A stretch of DNA of 64,000 nucleotides from Voacanga thouarsii (lineage: Eukaryota; Streptophyta; Magnoliopsida; Gentianales; Apocynaceae), in assembly GCA_026120185.1 (NCBI GenBank), contig JANUWF010000008.1:4960001-5024000 (forward strand), in the 5' to 3' direction. How positions within the stretch are numbered: position 1 is the first letter of the stretch; the number at the start of each line of letters is the position of its first letter. The notes under the pieces are model-generated. The model was not told the DNA's origin. It worked only from the letters and a program-made list of their open reading frames with translations, and made no database searches. The position numbers were made by a program, and so were the translations under genes. Shown here piece after piece: positions 34,617 to 44,386 of the stretch.

Positions 34617-35210
34617 GCCACTCTTGTTTTTGAATATCATTCATTGCTTGCCAGTATTTCTTTTGTCAGCATTGCACAAAGTGTGGCATTCTGACTGTTA
34701 TTGGTCATGGGGCCCAACGTGTGGTAACCCATGGCTACCCATTTGAGTGGTTGTATTTATTGTGCACATGTATGATTTGAAAAGTGAAACACCACTCTTT
34801 ATTTTCAACACTTATTTATTGCTTGCCAGCACTTTTTCTTATGAAACTTTTACAATTTGCATACATGAATTATTTTACCTGAAACACTCAAAGCACACAC
34901 GGGCTTACTGAGATTTTTATCTCACCACCTTTTATGCCATATTTTCAGGAAGATCCTGCTGTGGAGATCATTAGCTAGAATGTTGCCTTGCTTGAAGACT
35001 CTTGTTATTTACTTTAAGTATTGATTGAGAGATTGTTGCAAACAATTTATTTTGGATTTGCGGCAGTATTTATCTTTTGGGTTGTAATAAATTTAGTTTT
35101 AAAATCTTTAGTTTTATTTTATTTTCATGTAACCTAGTTATAAAGACCCCTTGTCCGTTAGACGGGGCGACATCCCCGACCCTGTTGGGCCTAGATGGTG
35201 GGGTGTTACA
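34617..35210 (+). mobile_element. Element C 3' LTR, right part only
   Basis: It matches about 29800-30340 (GCACAAAGTGTGGCATTCTG, GGGGCCCAACGTGTGG, the AGATCCTGCTGTGGAGATCA block) and ends GTGGGGTGTTACA at 35210 followed by the TSD TGTAA. Its first 40 bases (CCACTCTTGTTTTTGAATAT onward) correspond to a part of the LTR that lies further right, so the deletion junction carries a small out-of-order LTR piece. The U3 half is missing. Confidence 0.85.
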
Positions 35211-35306
35211 TGTAATTATTTAACAATTAGTAAATAGTTATCTAAATTATTTTAATTAACCACTACCTAATAATTGAGCACACAATTTAGAGTTAGCTAC
35301 ATTTTG

Positions 35307-35310
<4 letters not shown>

Positions 35311-35341
<31 letters not shown>
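35311..35341. repeat. (TA)n microsatellite in element B 5' LTR
   Basis: About 15 TA units, counterpart of the longer run at 15789-15829. Confidence 0.9.
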
Positions 35342-35345
<4 letters not shown>

Positions 35346-35557
35346 CAATTAATAGTTTTCTACTTGAATATTCTGTCCATCATTATTTCATATAGCCATT
35401 TCTCAAATATCTCAAAGTACAACAATTCGTCCACAATCATACTTAAGCAAATTCATTCATGCCATGCCAAATATGTCTATATGCAAAAATGTTCATACTA
35501 TATGGTCTATATATTCCCCTATTTCTAGAGGCATTTAAGGTAGGGTGTCACAAGGTG

Positions 35558-35729
35558 CACAAGAACTGAGGAATAAGAGAATACTTATGGTTAAGATTTT
35601 ATGGGAATATCATGAAATCCAAAATGCAACTTGGGAGACCGAGGATTGGATAAGGAAAAGGTATCTGATTTGCTTTAATGTATGATATCGGTTAATTTCA
35701 AGGACGAAATTCTTTTAACTGAGGGTGGG
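35558..35729 (+). pseudogene. Element A chromodomain and polypurine tract
   Basis: The + strand reads QELRNKRILMVKILWEYHEI then QNATWETEDWIRKRYLICF, the C-terminal chromodomain-like module of plant chromoviruses (signature VK.LW..H....ATWE.E...R..YP..F). It is open for about 45 codons to TGA near 35685, and the tail carries FKDEILL-like residues. It continues the integrase C-terminus ending at 10848 once element B is removed. GAGGGTGGG at 35721-35729 is the polypurine tract just before the 3' LTR. Chromodomains of this group are thought to guide integration to heterochromatin. Confidence 0.85.
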
Positions 35730-38700
35730 TGTAATACCTTACTACATTACGTATTGGATTAAAAAGGTATTTGCATACATGAGTATTTATATGGCTATAA
35801 TTATTTGGAAAAAAAATGCATTTGAATGCCTTAACTGCTAGAGTGACTATTTTTTTTAGTTTGCCAATATGAATTTTGAGAATTAATTGTGTATTTTATT
35901 ATCTATTTTTTATTAAGAAAGGAAAACGCAATACCATATTTTGGGGTGCAATTGACATTTAGCAAAAGTACTATTTCAAAACCTTTTGGAACAAAATTAT
36001 AATTTTATATTCTATATGGGATGTATAAATATTTCCTTTATAGATGGTTCCCGAATTTTAATTAGGGTAAAATTATATAAGAAGTCAACATAATACCTAT
36101 TTTAATTAAATTTTGACTTACTATTATTAATATCTTGAATTAAATTTGATTCAAGACTAATTATAATTAAATTTATTTTTATTAAATCAAACCATAGAGT
36201 ATTAAAAGTTTATAAAATTTCCTTTTTACCCCTCTATTGTGCCGCCATCTATCGAGTTAACCTCGGCTCTTTTTTTTTTTTTTTTAAATCTCAACCTTCT
36301 ATTTGTATTAAATTCTATATATCCATGTGTGCATCTTATCTCATATAATTTAATTACTATCATCCAAGTGTTTTAAGTCACACCCATACACTTAGGTATA
36401 ATCTCATCTCTTCAATTACATTAAATTTAGCCTTAGATTTTTCTTCTTGCCCAAGAAATTCAACAACCCTTTATTTCTTTCACTCAACAAACAAAATCAG
36501 ATTTTTCCCTCATTTCCCTTCCTAGCCAGCTGCCCTCTCTCTTTTCTCTTTAATTTCTATCTTCCTCTCCCCTCTCCTTGCCTCCAATCCTTTCTCCTCT
36601 TTTTGCTTCCATTTTTCTATCATAAACATAAGAATTCTAGCTTCAAAAACTAAGTGAAGCTTCCATTTTATTGGTATTCAAGTGTTCTTCCTAAGGTAAT
36701 TTCCATGAACTCATTTTCCTTGGGATTTCTTAAGATTTGCAAAAATTAATTTTCTAGCTAGATTTTGATATTTCATAAAAATGCTATCTTTGATCACTTT
36801 GATAATGGGGATTTATTATAAACTTGTTTTTGACATGTTCAACTATGATTATGTAGTGTTATGAAGAATTGATGTTGATTTGATGATTACAATTGCTTGT
36901 TAAACAGAATATTGTTTCTAGAATTGTTGTTAGCTAAAAGTTTAAGTTTTAATTTTGCCTAATTTCGATTAGGTTTTTATTAGGACTTATTTTCCTATGA
37001 AAATATAATGTTTTGGAAATGAATATCATATCTATAAGCTTGTCTTTTGATTTTTTAAATTTGTCTTGTTTTCTATCTAAGAAACTGTGTTAAAAATGCA
37101 ATTTGAAGAAATTTTGAGAACTTTTCTGATTGAATTTTGATTTGAAGTTTTAAAGTATAAAACTAGAACATATTAGGAGTATTTTTCAACAAGAATCATT
37201 AGAAAATGATTTGAGATTGTTCTTTGTAATTTTTTGAAATCATTGTTAGAAACTGTACAGTAAGGTTATTGTAGCGGTACATTGCATTTAAGAATGAAAA
37301 TGGCCCACTTAGAAATATGATACTCACATGAAATTTTTATAGTATCTTTTTATAATGTTGAATTATGAAATTAAAAATTTTCATGGAAAAAATAGTTCAT
37401 GTGCTATGTTAATTAGATATCGAAAATATTGCTCAATTTACCTGATTTGAAGCAAATTTACTAAAGATGTTAGATTTTGAAAATGATTGATGTTTTGCTA
37501 AAAACTATATGATAAATTATTTGATTCTATTATATGATATTTTAGAAATTCATATTAGATGTTTACAAGAACTTTGATACTTGAATTGATATGGGATTTC
37601 ATTTTGAATATGATTATAGTTTTTGCTTACCTATGATTGAAAGATAATTGTAGAAACTTGTTTGATACTAAATGATCATTTGATAAGTTAATTTTCTGAG
37701 TGTAATTGCATGTTCTTTCCTTGATTTTATGCTTCTTTTATGATGGTAAATATGATATATTGTGATTGGGTTATGTGTTAGGCTTATATTATGAGAAAAG
37801 TGATTTAGGTGTTTGATATAGTGAAGTCATTGGAATAGGATTTGCCTTTGAAGTTGAGTTCAATACTTTAGAAAAATATTATGGGAATTGATACATGAAT
37901 ATTTTAATGATTAGGTTTCATAGAGATAAAAACTTGTTCAAATTAAGGAAAATTTAGGACTACTCTTTGCTTGGATTAAAGCAAGTCCTTACATTTCATG
38001 AAAACATATTTTTTTGTAAATTGCGTTAGCAGACTTGTAAGTCCTAGCATTCATGAAACTTCTTTTTGTTATGAAATAAGTCCTTGCATTATATACAAAT
38101 CTTTTATTATAAAGGATTTCATTCTTTAGAGATATTTATGGAAGTTGATATAAACTCTTGCACATTTGAAATTCTTTTGTACAAATGATCTTATGATACT
38201 GTTATAAATGTTATATTCAAGTTATTTTGGGAAAAACATGAAACACTCTATTCTCTTGAAATGTTAATGTACATGATGTTGAGGAAATACTTTAAGTAAG
38301 GTTATTTTGATAAATCTCTCAAATTGATTATATTGGTATATGATGCAATAATTTAAAGTTATTGATATGTATCATATCATGATCATAACATGCTTTGCAA
38401 ATACGTTGGCTCCAAATATCAATATATATATCTATTATAAGTGATATGGGATTTATAGAACATGAAATGCCTTCTTTTGTTATTAGAAATGATATGTATA
38501 TTTGTAAAATATTTTGAAATTGGAGACGGTTTATGAAATAAACTATTTTTGGGATTTGATATATGCATATATTTTAGAAAATAGGAATCGTATTTTATTA
38601 AAAAATGATGAGCTAATCCTTAATGGCACACTAATATGTTGTGATTGTGAATTCTTGAGTACTCAAATGGGCATAGTTCTTGTACTAACTTACGTAGTTT

Positions 38701-39572
38701 GATAAAAATTTTTGGTAAATGGCAAATTCCGTTAGGTTGACCCTTACTTTATAGGGTGATAGTAGTTGTGATAAGGCCATCCTCAGCTAGCACGGGGTTC
38801 TGAGAGAACCTTAGTACAGATGTGAGACATATGAGCCATGGGCATTTGATGAGAGAAGTGATCGGTGTATTATCTCAATAGGATGTACACCTGCCTAATA
38901 TACCTATAATGGTACAATATCTTGGTGAAATAGTTGGGATTGCAATGTGTTGTGGATACTATTTATGTACCTGTAATGGTATAGTATCTTGGTGATACAA
39001 GATTGAAATTAGTTTCAAAGCTCAAATTGGAAATATTTTAATTTGTTCCTAGAGTTTTTTGAAATGGTATATTTAGAACTGTAATTTTATCCCAAAATGT
39101 TTTGAGTTATTCAATATTTTAAGAGTATTAAACACATTCTCCCAAAATATTTATTTGAAAAAAAAAAAATACTTGAAGGCATATTATACAAATTCTGAGC
39201 TCATGTATCATGAAAAGAATATTTGAAATGGAATCATGTGCACTTACAAGACTTACTAAGATATTTATCTCACACTTCTTTTGATCATGTTTTCAGGGTT
39301 GAATATTTCTTGTCAGTGTGCAAAAATCTAGCTTATTTATTTTTTGTATTGAAATGTCAATGTTGAGACATGTGTACTTTATTAGTTTTGAATGTTACAA
39401 TTTATTTATGTTTTTGAGAATTATGTTATTATTTTAAAAATTGTATTGGAGTTATTCTGTTTAGTTAAGTTTTAGAATTTTATTTCTTTTAACACGTTAT
39501 AAAGGCCCCTTATCCGGTAGATCGGGTGACATCCTTGACCTGTGTTGGGTTACATAATTGTGGAGTATTACA
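35730..39572 (+). mobile_element. Element A 3' LTR, 3843 bp
   Basis: It starts TGTAATACCTTACTAC directly after the purine tract and ends GGAGTATTACA; TGTAATAC/GTATTACA form the terminal inverted repeat. The last 0.9 kb matches 1-883. No ORF has a recognisable domain; the 36447-36653 frame is a pyrimidine-rich leader artefact. The 3.8 kb length agrees with the long LTRs of families B, C and E. The 5-bp flank 39573-39577 (TATAT) would be one TSD copy, but its partner is outside the window. Confidence 0.9.
36310..36660 (+). promoter_or_regulatory. Possible LTR promoter and pyrimidine-rich leader of element A
   Basis: A TATA-like TCTATATATCC at about 36312-36322 is followed about 110 bp later by a 220-bp C/T-rich stretch (36429-36660), as in plant retroelement leaders. 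Element E has a comparable C/T- and A/C-rich stretch at about 51000-51500. This is inference; the start site cannot be located by eye. Confidence 0.3.
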
Positions 39573-40199
39573 TATATTTTCCATTTGCATTTTTTTTTTT
39601 TTTTTTTGTGAACTTGACTATAGTTTGGAAACAATTGGTATATCTTTGAATTTATACTACTTTATCTCTTGGTATCTTAAATTCTTTGTGATAATATTGC
39701 CTTGAGTGAAGTATTGATTATAAAAATTGTTTCTTTAGGATTGTGATAGCATATTAATATTTAAAATCCCTCATTTGAATTAGTTACCTACCAAATATTT
39801 GATGAAATACTAAAATATCTCTACCATGCCTTGTATAAGCTCTTAGCCGATATCTTTCATTTCTATTAGACTTCCTTACTATATTACTTATTGTTAGTGG
39901 GTTAAATTACCTGCATTTTAATTTTCTTGAAATATTTAGGATTAATTTGCACATTATCTATCTTTGAGTCCTGTTTCATATTATCTTTATTTACTTGAAT
40001 CCTTGTGGTGCTTTTGCCAAGTGGTTATCATTATAATTCCTTCTTGAAATGTTGAGTTTATATGATATTTCTTTTCATGAAACTCTTGTTTGAAATTGTG
40101 TCTCATCCTTGTCATCTATAAGTGTTTAAACATTTCTTCCTAGGACCTTGTTGAACCTTTGGAATTTAGTTGACTTTAATTAGTATAACTAAATCCTTT
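39573..40199. other. AT-rich stretch without recognised gene
   Basis: It begins just outside element A with a T run (about 39591-39608). No open frame over 60 codons with a domain and no LTR ends are seen. It is probably part of the retroelement to which the gag-like region on its right belongs. Confidence 0.4.
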
Positions 40200-41640
40200 A
40201 ATTTAGGGAGAAATTGTGAAGAACTTGATTAAGAAGTTGAGAGTTTGAAAAAGTCAAAGGCAAGTATATTTTGACAAAAGTTAAGAAGATCGTGCACACA
40301 AGAACAAAATGTCATTCAAAAGAGTGCTTAATGCGTGAGGGAGTGAATAGAGGAACATTTCTTGTATTTCTACATAAAACATACAGGTTGAAACTCTTGT
40401 GAAAGATACACCATTGCTGGTTGAAATCAATTTCCTAAGGAGGTTCAAAATGGAAGTTATGACCACTATGAAAAGCTTAGTTCAAGTAGAAGTGGGTGTG
40501 GAAGGCTTGATAAAAATGAGAGGGGATATGGAAATGAATATGGGAAGTTGTATTCTAAGGAGGTTCAAGGTATAAGGAGAGATTATTATGAAAAGCTAAG
40601 TCCAAGTAGAAGTGGGAGTTATAAATTTTATGAAAGAGGAATGCAAAGAAGACAAGATTATGTTTACTCTACTTGTTGAGAATATGATTATAACACATTT
40701 GATTGTCCTAGATTGATTAGTTAATAAATAAGGGTTCAATCTCACACTTCTATAAGTAAAAGACAAGAAAAGAGCAGTGGAGAAATTACTTGTGGATATT
40801 GTAAGGGCTATAGACATATCACACTTGCTTGTCCTAAATAGAGCCCTAATCTTGATTTTGTATTTGACAAGCTTGATAAATCATTTCATCTTTTAAAGGA
40901 GCATCTTGAACAAAGAGGAGCACTTGAAGAAAAAGAAGCTAAAAGAAAATATTGAGGATATTGGGAACAATAAGGAATTAGCTATTACATTGAGTGAAGA
41001 ATCCAAGGAATTTTTGAACACTCAAGTTTTGTAGATGACTTGCAACAAGAAGAGAAAAATGGAAAATAAGATTAAGGAAAAACTCAACAACTAGAAGAAG
41101 ATAGTTTAGAAGATGAACTACATTTACAAGAGGAAAGAGGGGAAGAAGAGCAAGAAGATGAAAAGATTGGATAAAATGAGTATTAAGAATTTGGGAAAGA
41201 GGAGAAAGTAGAAGAAGAAGTCAAGGGGTAAGGATTGCAAAATCAAAAGAGTGAAAAAGAATATGAAAAAACTGGAGAAGGTCCCTTGATGCAAGAAAAT
41301 GAAAGCCAACATGCAGATGACAAAGAAGAAGTTGAGCAAAATGTTAATAAGTTTGATGAGGAACAGTTGTGTATTATGAATAAAGGTTCCAAGAATACCT
41401 TAAATACTCATGAATTGGGAGAAGCTCACATTAACAAAAGGAGAAGAAGAATAGTTGGCAAGAAAAAGCTCACAAGAAAGAGGAAAATGATGAAGACATG
41501 AAGATAAGCCACTAATACTATCGTCTACGGAAGCCGCAAAGCGTAGAGAATGAGAAGATAGTGAAGAAGGGAATGTGATTGGACAAAAATATTCACTACT
41601 TGGTGTTGCTAGTAGAGCATTGCAGACTTGTGTTTTTTAG
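40200..41640 (+). pseudogene. Decayed gag-like region with zinc knuckles and an acidic/basic tail
   Basis: Between stops the + strand reads two tandem lines of the type DHYEKLSSSRSG and DYYEKLSPSRSG (about 40460-40620), then YSTC.EYDYNTFDCPR (a knuckle missing its first Cys) and CGYCKGYRHITLACPK (about 40790-40840), a full C-x2-C-x4-H-x4-C knuckle. Downstream is a long Glu/Lys-rich, probably coiled stretch (LLKEHLEQRGALEEKEAK; open at 41235-41501) with the line QNVNKFDEEQL shared with the inverted fragment at 2340-3290. This resembles a retroelement nucleocapsid, but no protease or RT follows. The gene family is uncertain, with at least six stops. Confidence 0.5.
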
Positions 41641-41977
41641 GATAAGGACAATTTACAAATGGATAATATCTTCCACTCAAGAGGTAATGCCCCGTATATT
41701 TCTACCTTAGACACATAGGGAATATGGGCATTGTTTAGCATTTATCATATACATATGGATTTTAAAACATTTATCTATGTGATTGATGGTTGTGTGCATC
41801 TATTTGTGTATAGTTAATCTTGTGTTTATTTATGTGTATATAGGTTGTTTAGTAAGGTTATAATAATTTCTTGATTAGGGTAGATGAATTGTTATGGGAG
41901 TTAGAATCTATATTGGCATATCAGATAATAGGGATAGAGATGAAGGAATTTATCTAGGAATTATAGATACAAGAATT

Positions 41978-42044
41978 GTTGTAGCCTAGTAGTAAATGCT
42001 TGGGAATTATTTCTTGGTGATTCGAGTTCGAAGCCCAGCTCTTG
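41978..42044 (+). other. tRNA-like (Pol III box A/B) module inside the element E LTR
   Basis: TTGTTGTAGCCTAGTAGTAA contains a box-A-like TAGCCTAGTAG, and GATTCGAGTTCGAAGCCC contains a box-B-like GAGTTCGAAGC. A T-rich stretch follows. It lies about 295 bp from the presumed U3 start, in LTR sense, as the module at 8141-8207 does in the family-C LTR; both are preceded by ACAAGA(A/G)TTGTTGT. It is not a functional tRNA. A captured SINE head or an ancestral LTR component are the two readings. Confidence 0.45.
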
Positions 42045-42259
42045 CAAATTTCTTACTTTCTTTTTTCGTATTTCTTATTTCCTATTACCATGGCTGAATT
42101 TTATATTGTTCAGCCGCCATCTTGGAGATTCTATCTCCTAAAAACTATGACTGTATTTATCTTGGAAGTTATAAGATAAAAACCATAATTTTATTCTTTG
42201 AAATATAAATATCATTTGAATAAATAGAAGTATTATCTTTTACACTCAGATTTTTTTTA

Positions 42260-43483
42260 TGAGATTCCATCTCATCAACATGAAGAACTCACACAAGAAG
42301 AGGGGGGGGGGGGGGGGGATACTCAAGTAAGCTCACAAGGACCAATGACAAGGGTAAGAATAAAGAGATTTCAAGAAGTAATCCATGCATTCATGAAGCC
42401 ATGTTTGAAGATAGAGGAGCCTTGGAGGGCATGTGGGGATTCAAGTAATATAATATGTTATCTATTGAAGAAAGGGGACAAGAAGAAATTAAGAAAGACC
42501 AAAACATGACTAACAATAGGGGATGCATGGCCTCATGCACGGGCATGCAACTGGCCGTGCATCAAGGGCACACCATTCAGTATGTGTACATGACATTATG
42601 CATGGCCGTACCTCAAGTCGTGCATCAAGATCGTGTATGTACACGACCATGCACAAGGGTTATGCAATTCTTAGTTCATTTTACTCCTAGAAGTTCAATG
42701 CATGGAGAACTAGCACAGCCGTGTGCTTGCCCATGCATTTCTTAGAAATTTTTGGTCCCAGAAGTTAGGTGCACGGCCGTGCATTTGACCGTGCACCTTG
42801 TAGCTTGATGGTAGCACGGCCGTGTAGGTCCAAGGCACGCCTATGCCGAGTTTGGAACATAACTATGTCAAGCCCTTTTAAGTTATTTCAATCTCTTTTG
42901 CACTTTCCACGACTTGAATGGTTAATTAAGGCTACAATACTTGTTTTTAAGGCCGTTCTGAGTAGGATAAAGTTTCTTAATAGCCCTAGAGCTTTGATGT
43001 ATAAAGTCTCTTTTTCTTTTTGACAAGACAACACATTACATTTGAATATATGAAATTTGAGAGGTTGTTCTTCCATGGTCCTTGCCAACACCAAGGCTTA
43101 GCTTAGGGGTTAGTCCTCTCTTAGTTGAGTCTCTAAATTTCTATGGATAATCTTGTTAGATGCTCTTGAATTAGTCTTAGGAGCCTTGTTCTTCTAAGGT
43201 TAGTCTTAGATTCTAAATTAGGTGCTTATAGTCTCCTAACTCCTTAATCTTGGGTTCCTTGTTACCTCTTGGGTATTGAGTTGAGTCTATAGTAGATCTT
43301 TACTATTAATCTTGGGGTGCTTGAAGCTTAGATTTTTAGAGATTGCTAGATTGTGATAAGGTAGTTCTCTACTCTTTTTAAGTCACCAAATTTGCCATAT
43401 TTGACTCCCATTTGTGAAGCTGAATTTCAAGCCACTCAAACCTCAACTTGTGACATAAGAACAATTTTCCCAAGCTCATATAA
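42260..43483 (+). mobile_element. Element D 5' LTR
   Basis: It aligns throughout with 49190-50403. Landmarks: CTCATCAACATGAAGAACTC, ATGCACGGCCGTGC-type GC islands, GACAAGACAACACATT and GACTCCCATTTGTGAAGCTG. The frame of the pol tail can be followed in both LTRs (MTRVRIKRFQE-like and LKIEEPWRACG). A run of 17 G lies near the start (42302-42318). Confidence 0.88.
42302..42318. repeat. Poly-G run (17 G)
   Basis: Seventeen consecutive G in the 5' LTR of element D where the 3' LTR has AGGAGGAG; probably slippage expansion of a purine tract, or an assembly-sensitive homopolymer. Confidence 0.9.
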
Positions 43484-43487
43484 AAAT

Positions 43488-43500
43488 TGGTATTAGAGTA
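43488..43500 (+). other. Primer-binding site of element D
   Basis: TGGTATTAGAGTA, two changes from TGGTATCAGAGCA, five bases after the 5' LTR end. It is a tRNA-iMet type site. Confidence 0.8.
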
Positions 43501-44386
43501 AGGCAAGATCTAATTCTAATCAAAGCTTGAGAGCAAGAAAAGAAGGCCAAGAAAATTGTAGAAGAGAAGGACAAATCTCGTAGATAAAAAATAGCTTAAA
43601 AAAAGGTCAAGAAATCTCTCAATTATCTTATGTTTCTTGTGTGGAATTTGCTCCATATTGTGGGTATCTCATTTGGTAACAAAGTTTTCTTGTATTTGTG
43701 ATGAGATTGGGCTTGAATAGGTGTGAAATTACTGCAATGAATTAAGTGACGAGTTGAAAATAAGGTGTTTGTCAAAGTGCTATGCGAGTGTTTGAGGCTA
43801 TAAATGTGAGTTATCATGTTCAATTTGTAATTCTTGGGATATTGGAACTTAGGAAAACACTTCGTTTTTTGAACCCCCATATCCATTGAACTCATTTTTC
43901 CTATTACTTACTTGAAATAATCTTATATCTATAGTTTTACTCCCTAGTTGGTCTTATTTCCTTGTGTCTTGTTAATTTTAGTCCATTGCATGTTTGATTT
44001 GCTTCCATATACTCTTAGTACTTGTTCCCTTGTTAATTGAGGCTAGCTATCCTTGAACTCTTGATTGAAACATGCTAAACTTGAGGTGCCCAACAAGTGT
44101 TCGACCAAATTCCCCTAAGACCCCAAATTAAATAATTTCTAGAATTTAGGACAACTAAATAGTTAGACTAGGCCTTTAGCTAACGAGGAGGAGTTGGTGT
44201 TGAACCAAGAAAGATTTGAGTATTGCGAAAAATGCAAGAGGGTAAGATTGTTATTAGAAGGGGAAAAAAAAGATAAACACGAGTGCAGAGTGATTATCCT
44301 TGAGAGTAAACACGTAATGGAGTGAAAGTGAGGGCCTATTTCTTTCCTAACCATTTTCTTGCAGTCAGTTTTCTTTAAAGCCTCCA
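43501..44386 (+). other. Element D leader between primer site and gag
   Basis: AT-rich with no convincing coding region; the minus-strand frames here (43623-43895, 44163-44387) show no domain. TTTTCTTGCAG at 44353-44363, shortly before the gag start, looks like a 3' splice site, so a leader intron is conceivable but cannot be shown. Confidence 0.4.

Larger units (their letters stand above)
27511..35210 (+). mobile_element. Element C: rearranged Tekay-like gypsy with inverted U5 termini
   Basis: The unit is flanked by TGTAA at 27506-27510 and 35211-35215, a 5-bp TSD confirmed by the empty site in the other B LTR. Its left terminus is TGTAACACCCCACTACC, the U5 end of the LTR in minus orientation; its right terminus GGTGGGGTGTTACA is the same U5 end in plus orientation. 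A normal insertion would start with the U3 end (TGTGAAACCCC in this family). Content in order: minus LTR arm, second minus piece, plus LTR arm, primer site, pre-gag ORF, gag, protease, RT, RNase H, integrase zinc domain, then a deletion into a plus LTR tail. The LTR arms look very similar, suggesting a fairly young insertion. Confidence 0.85.
10849..35552 (-). mobile_element. Element B: full-length Ty3/gypsy (Tekay-like) with four nested insertions
   Basis: It is bounded by TGTAAACCCTACTACC at 10849 and GGTGTCACA at 35552, with a TSD AAGTG (10844-10848) / AGGTG (35553-35557) differing at one base. Order on the minus strand: 5' LTR 35552-24594, primer site, pre-gag ORF, gag, protease, RT, RNase H, integrase, chromodomain remnant, purine tract, 3' LTR 16032-10849. 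Without insertions each LTR is about 3.1-3.25 kb and the internal region about 6 kb. Nested inside are a K solo LTR, the S solo LTR, a J solo LTR and the inverted C element. The removed sequence restores a continuous integrase/chromodomain reading of element A across the site. Confidence 0.88.
24594..35552 (-). mobile_element. Element B 5' LTR (interrupted by element C)
   Basis: It runs from TGTAACACTCTGCTACC at 24594 to GGTGTCACA at 35552 and matches 10849-16032. The inserted element C (27511-35210 plus the TSD copy 35211-35215) must be removed to align it; the remaining LTR is about 3.25 kb. The uninterrupted 3' copy reads ACATATGTAATTATTTAACA near 15687, matching the joined flanks here. 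It contains GAAACCCTGCATTGTAGC-type short repeats at about 25078-25150. No gene is visible in 24600-27500. Confidence 0.87.

Noticed and set aside
36447..36653. Secreted small protein ORF (FLSLN..PSFPFLASCPL)
   Set aside because: Hydrophobic look comes from the C/T-rich LTR leader; no counterpart elsewhere.
41978..42044. A genuine tRNA gene
   Set aside because: The A and B box-like strings are present, but acceptor and anticodon stems cannot be paired convincingly; kept only as a tRNA-like module.
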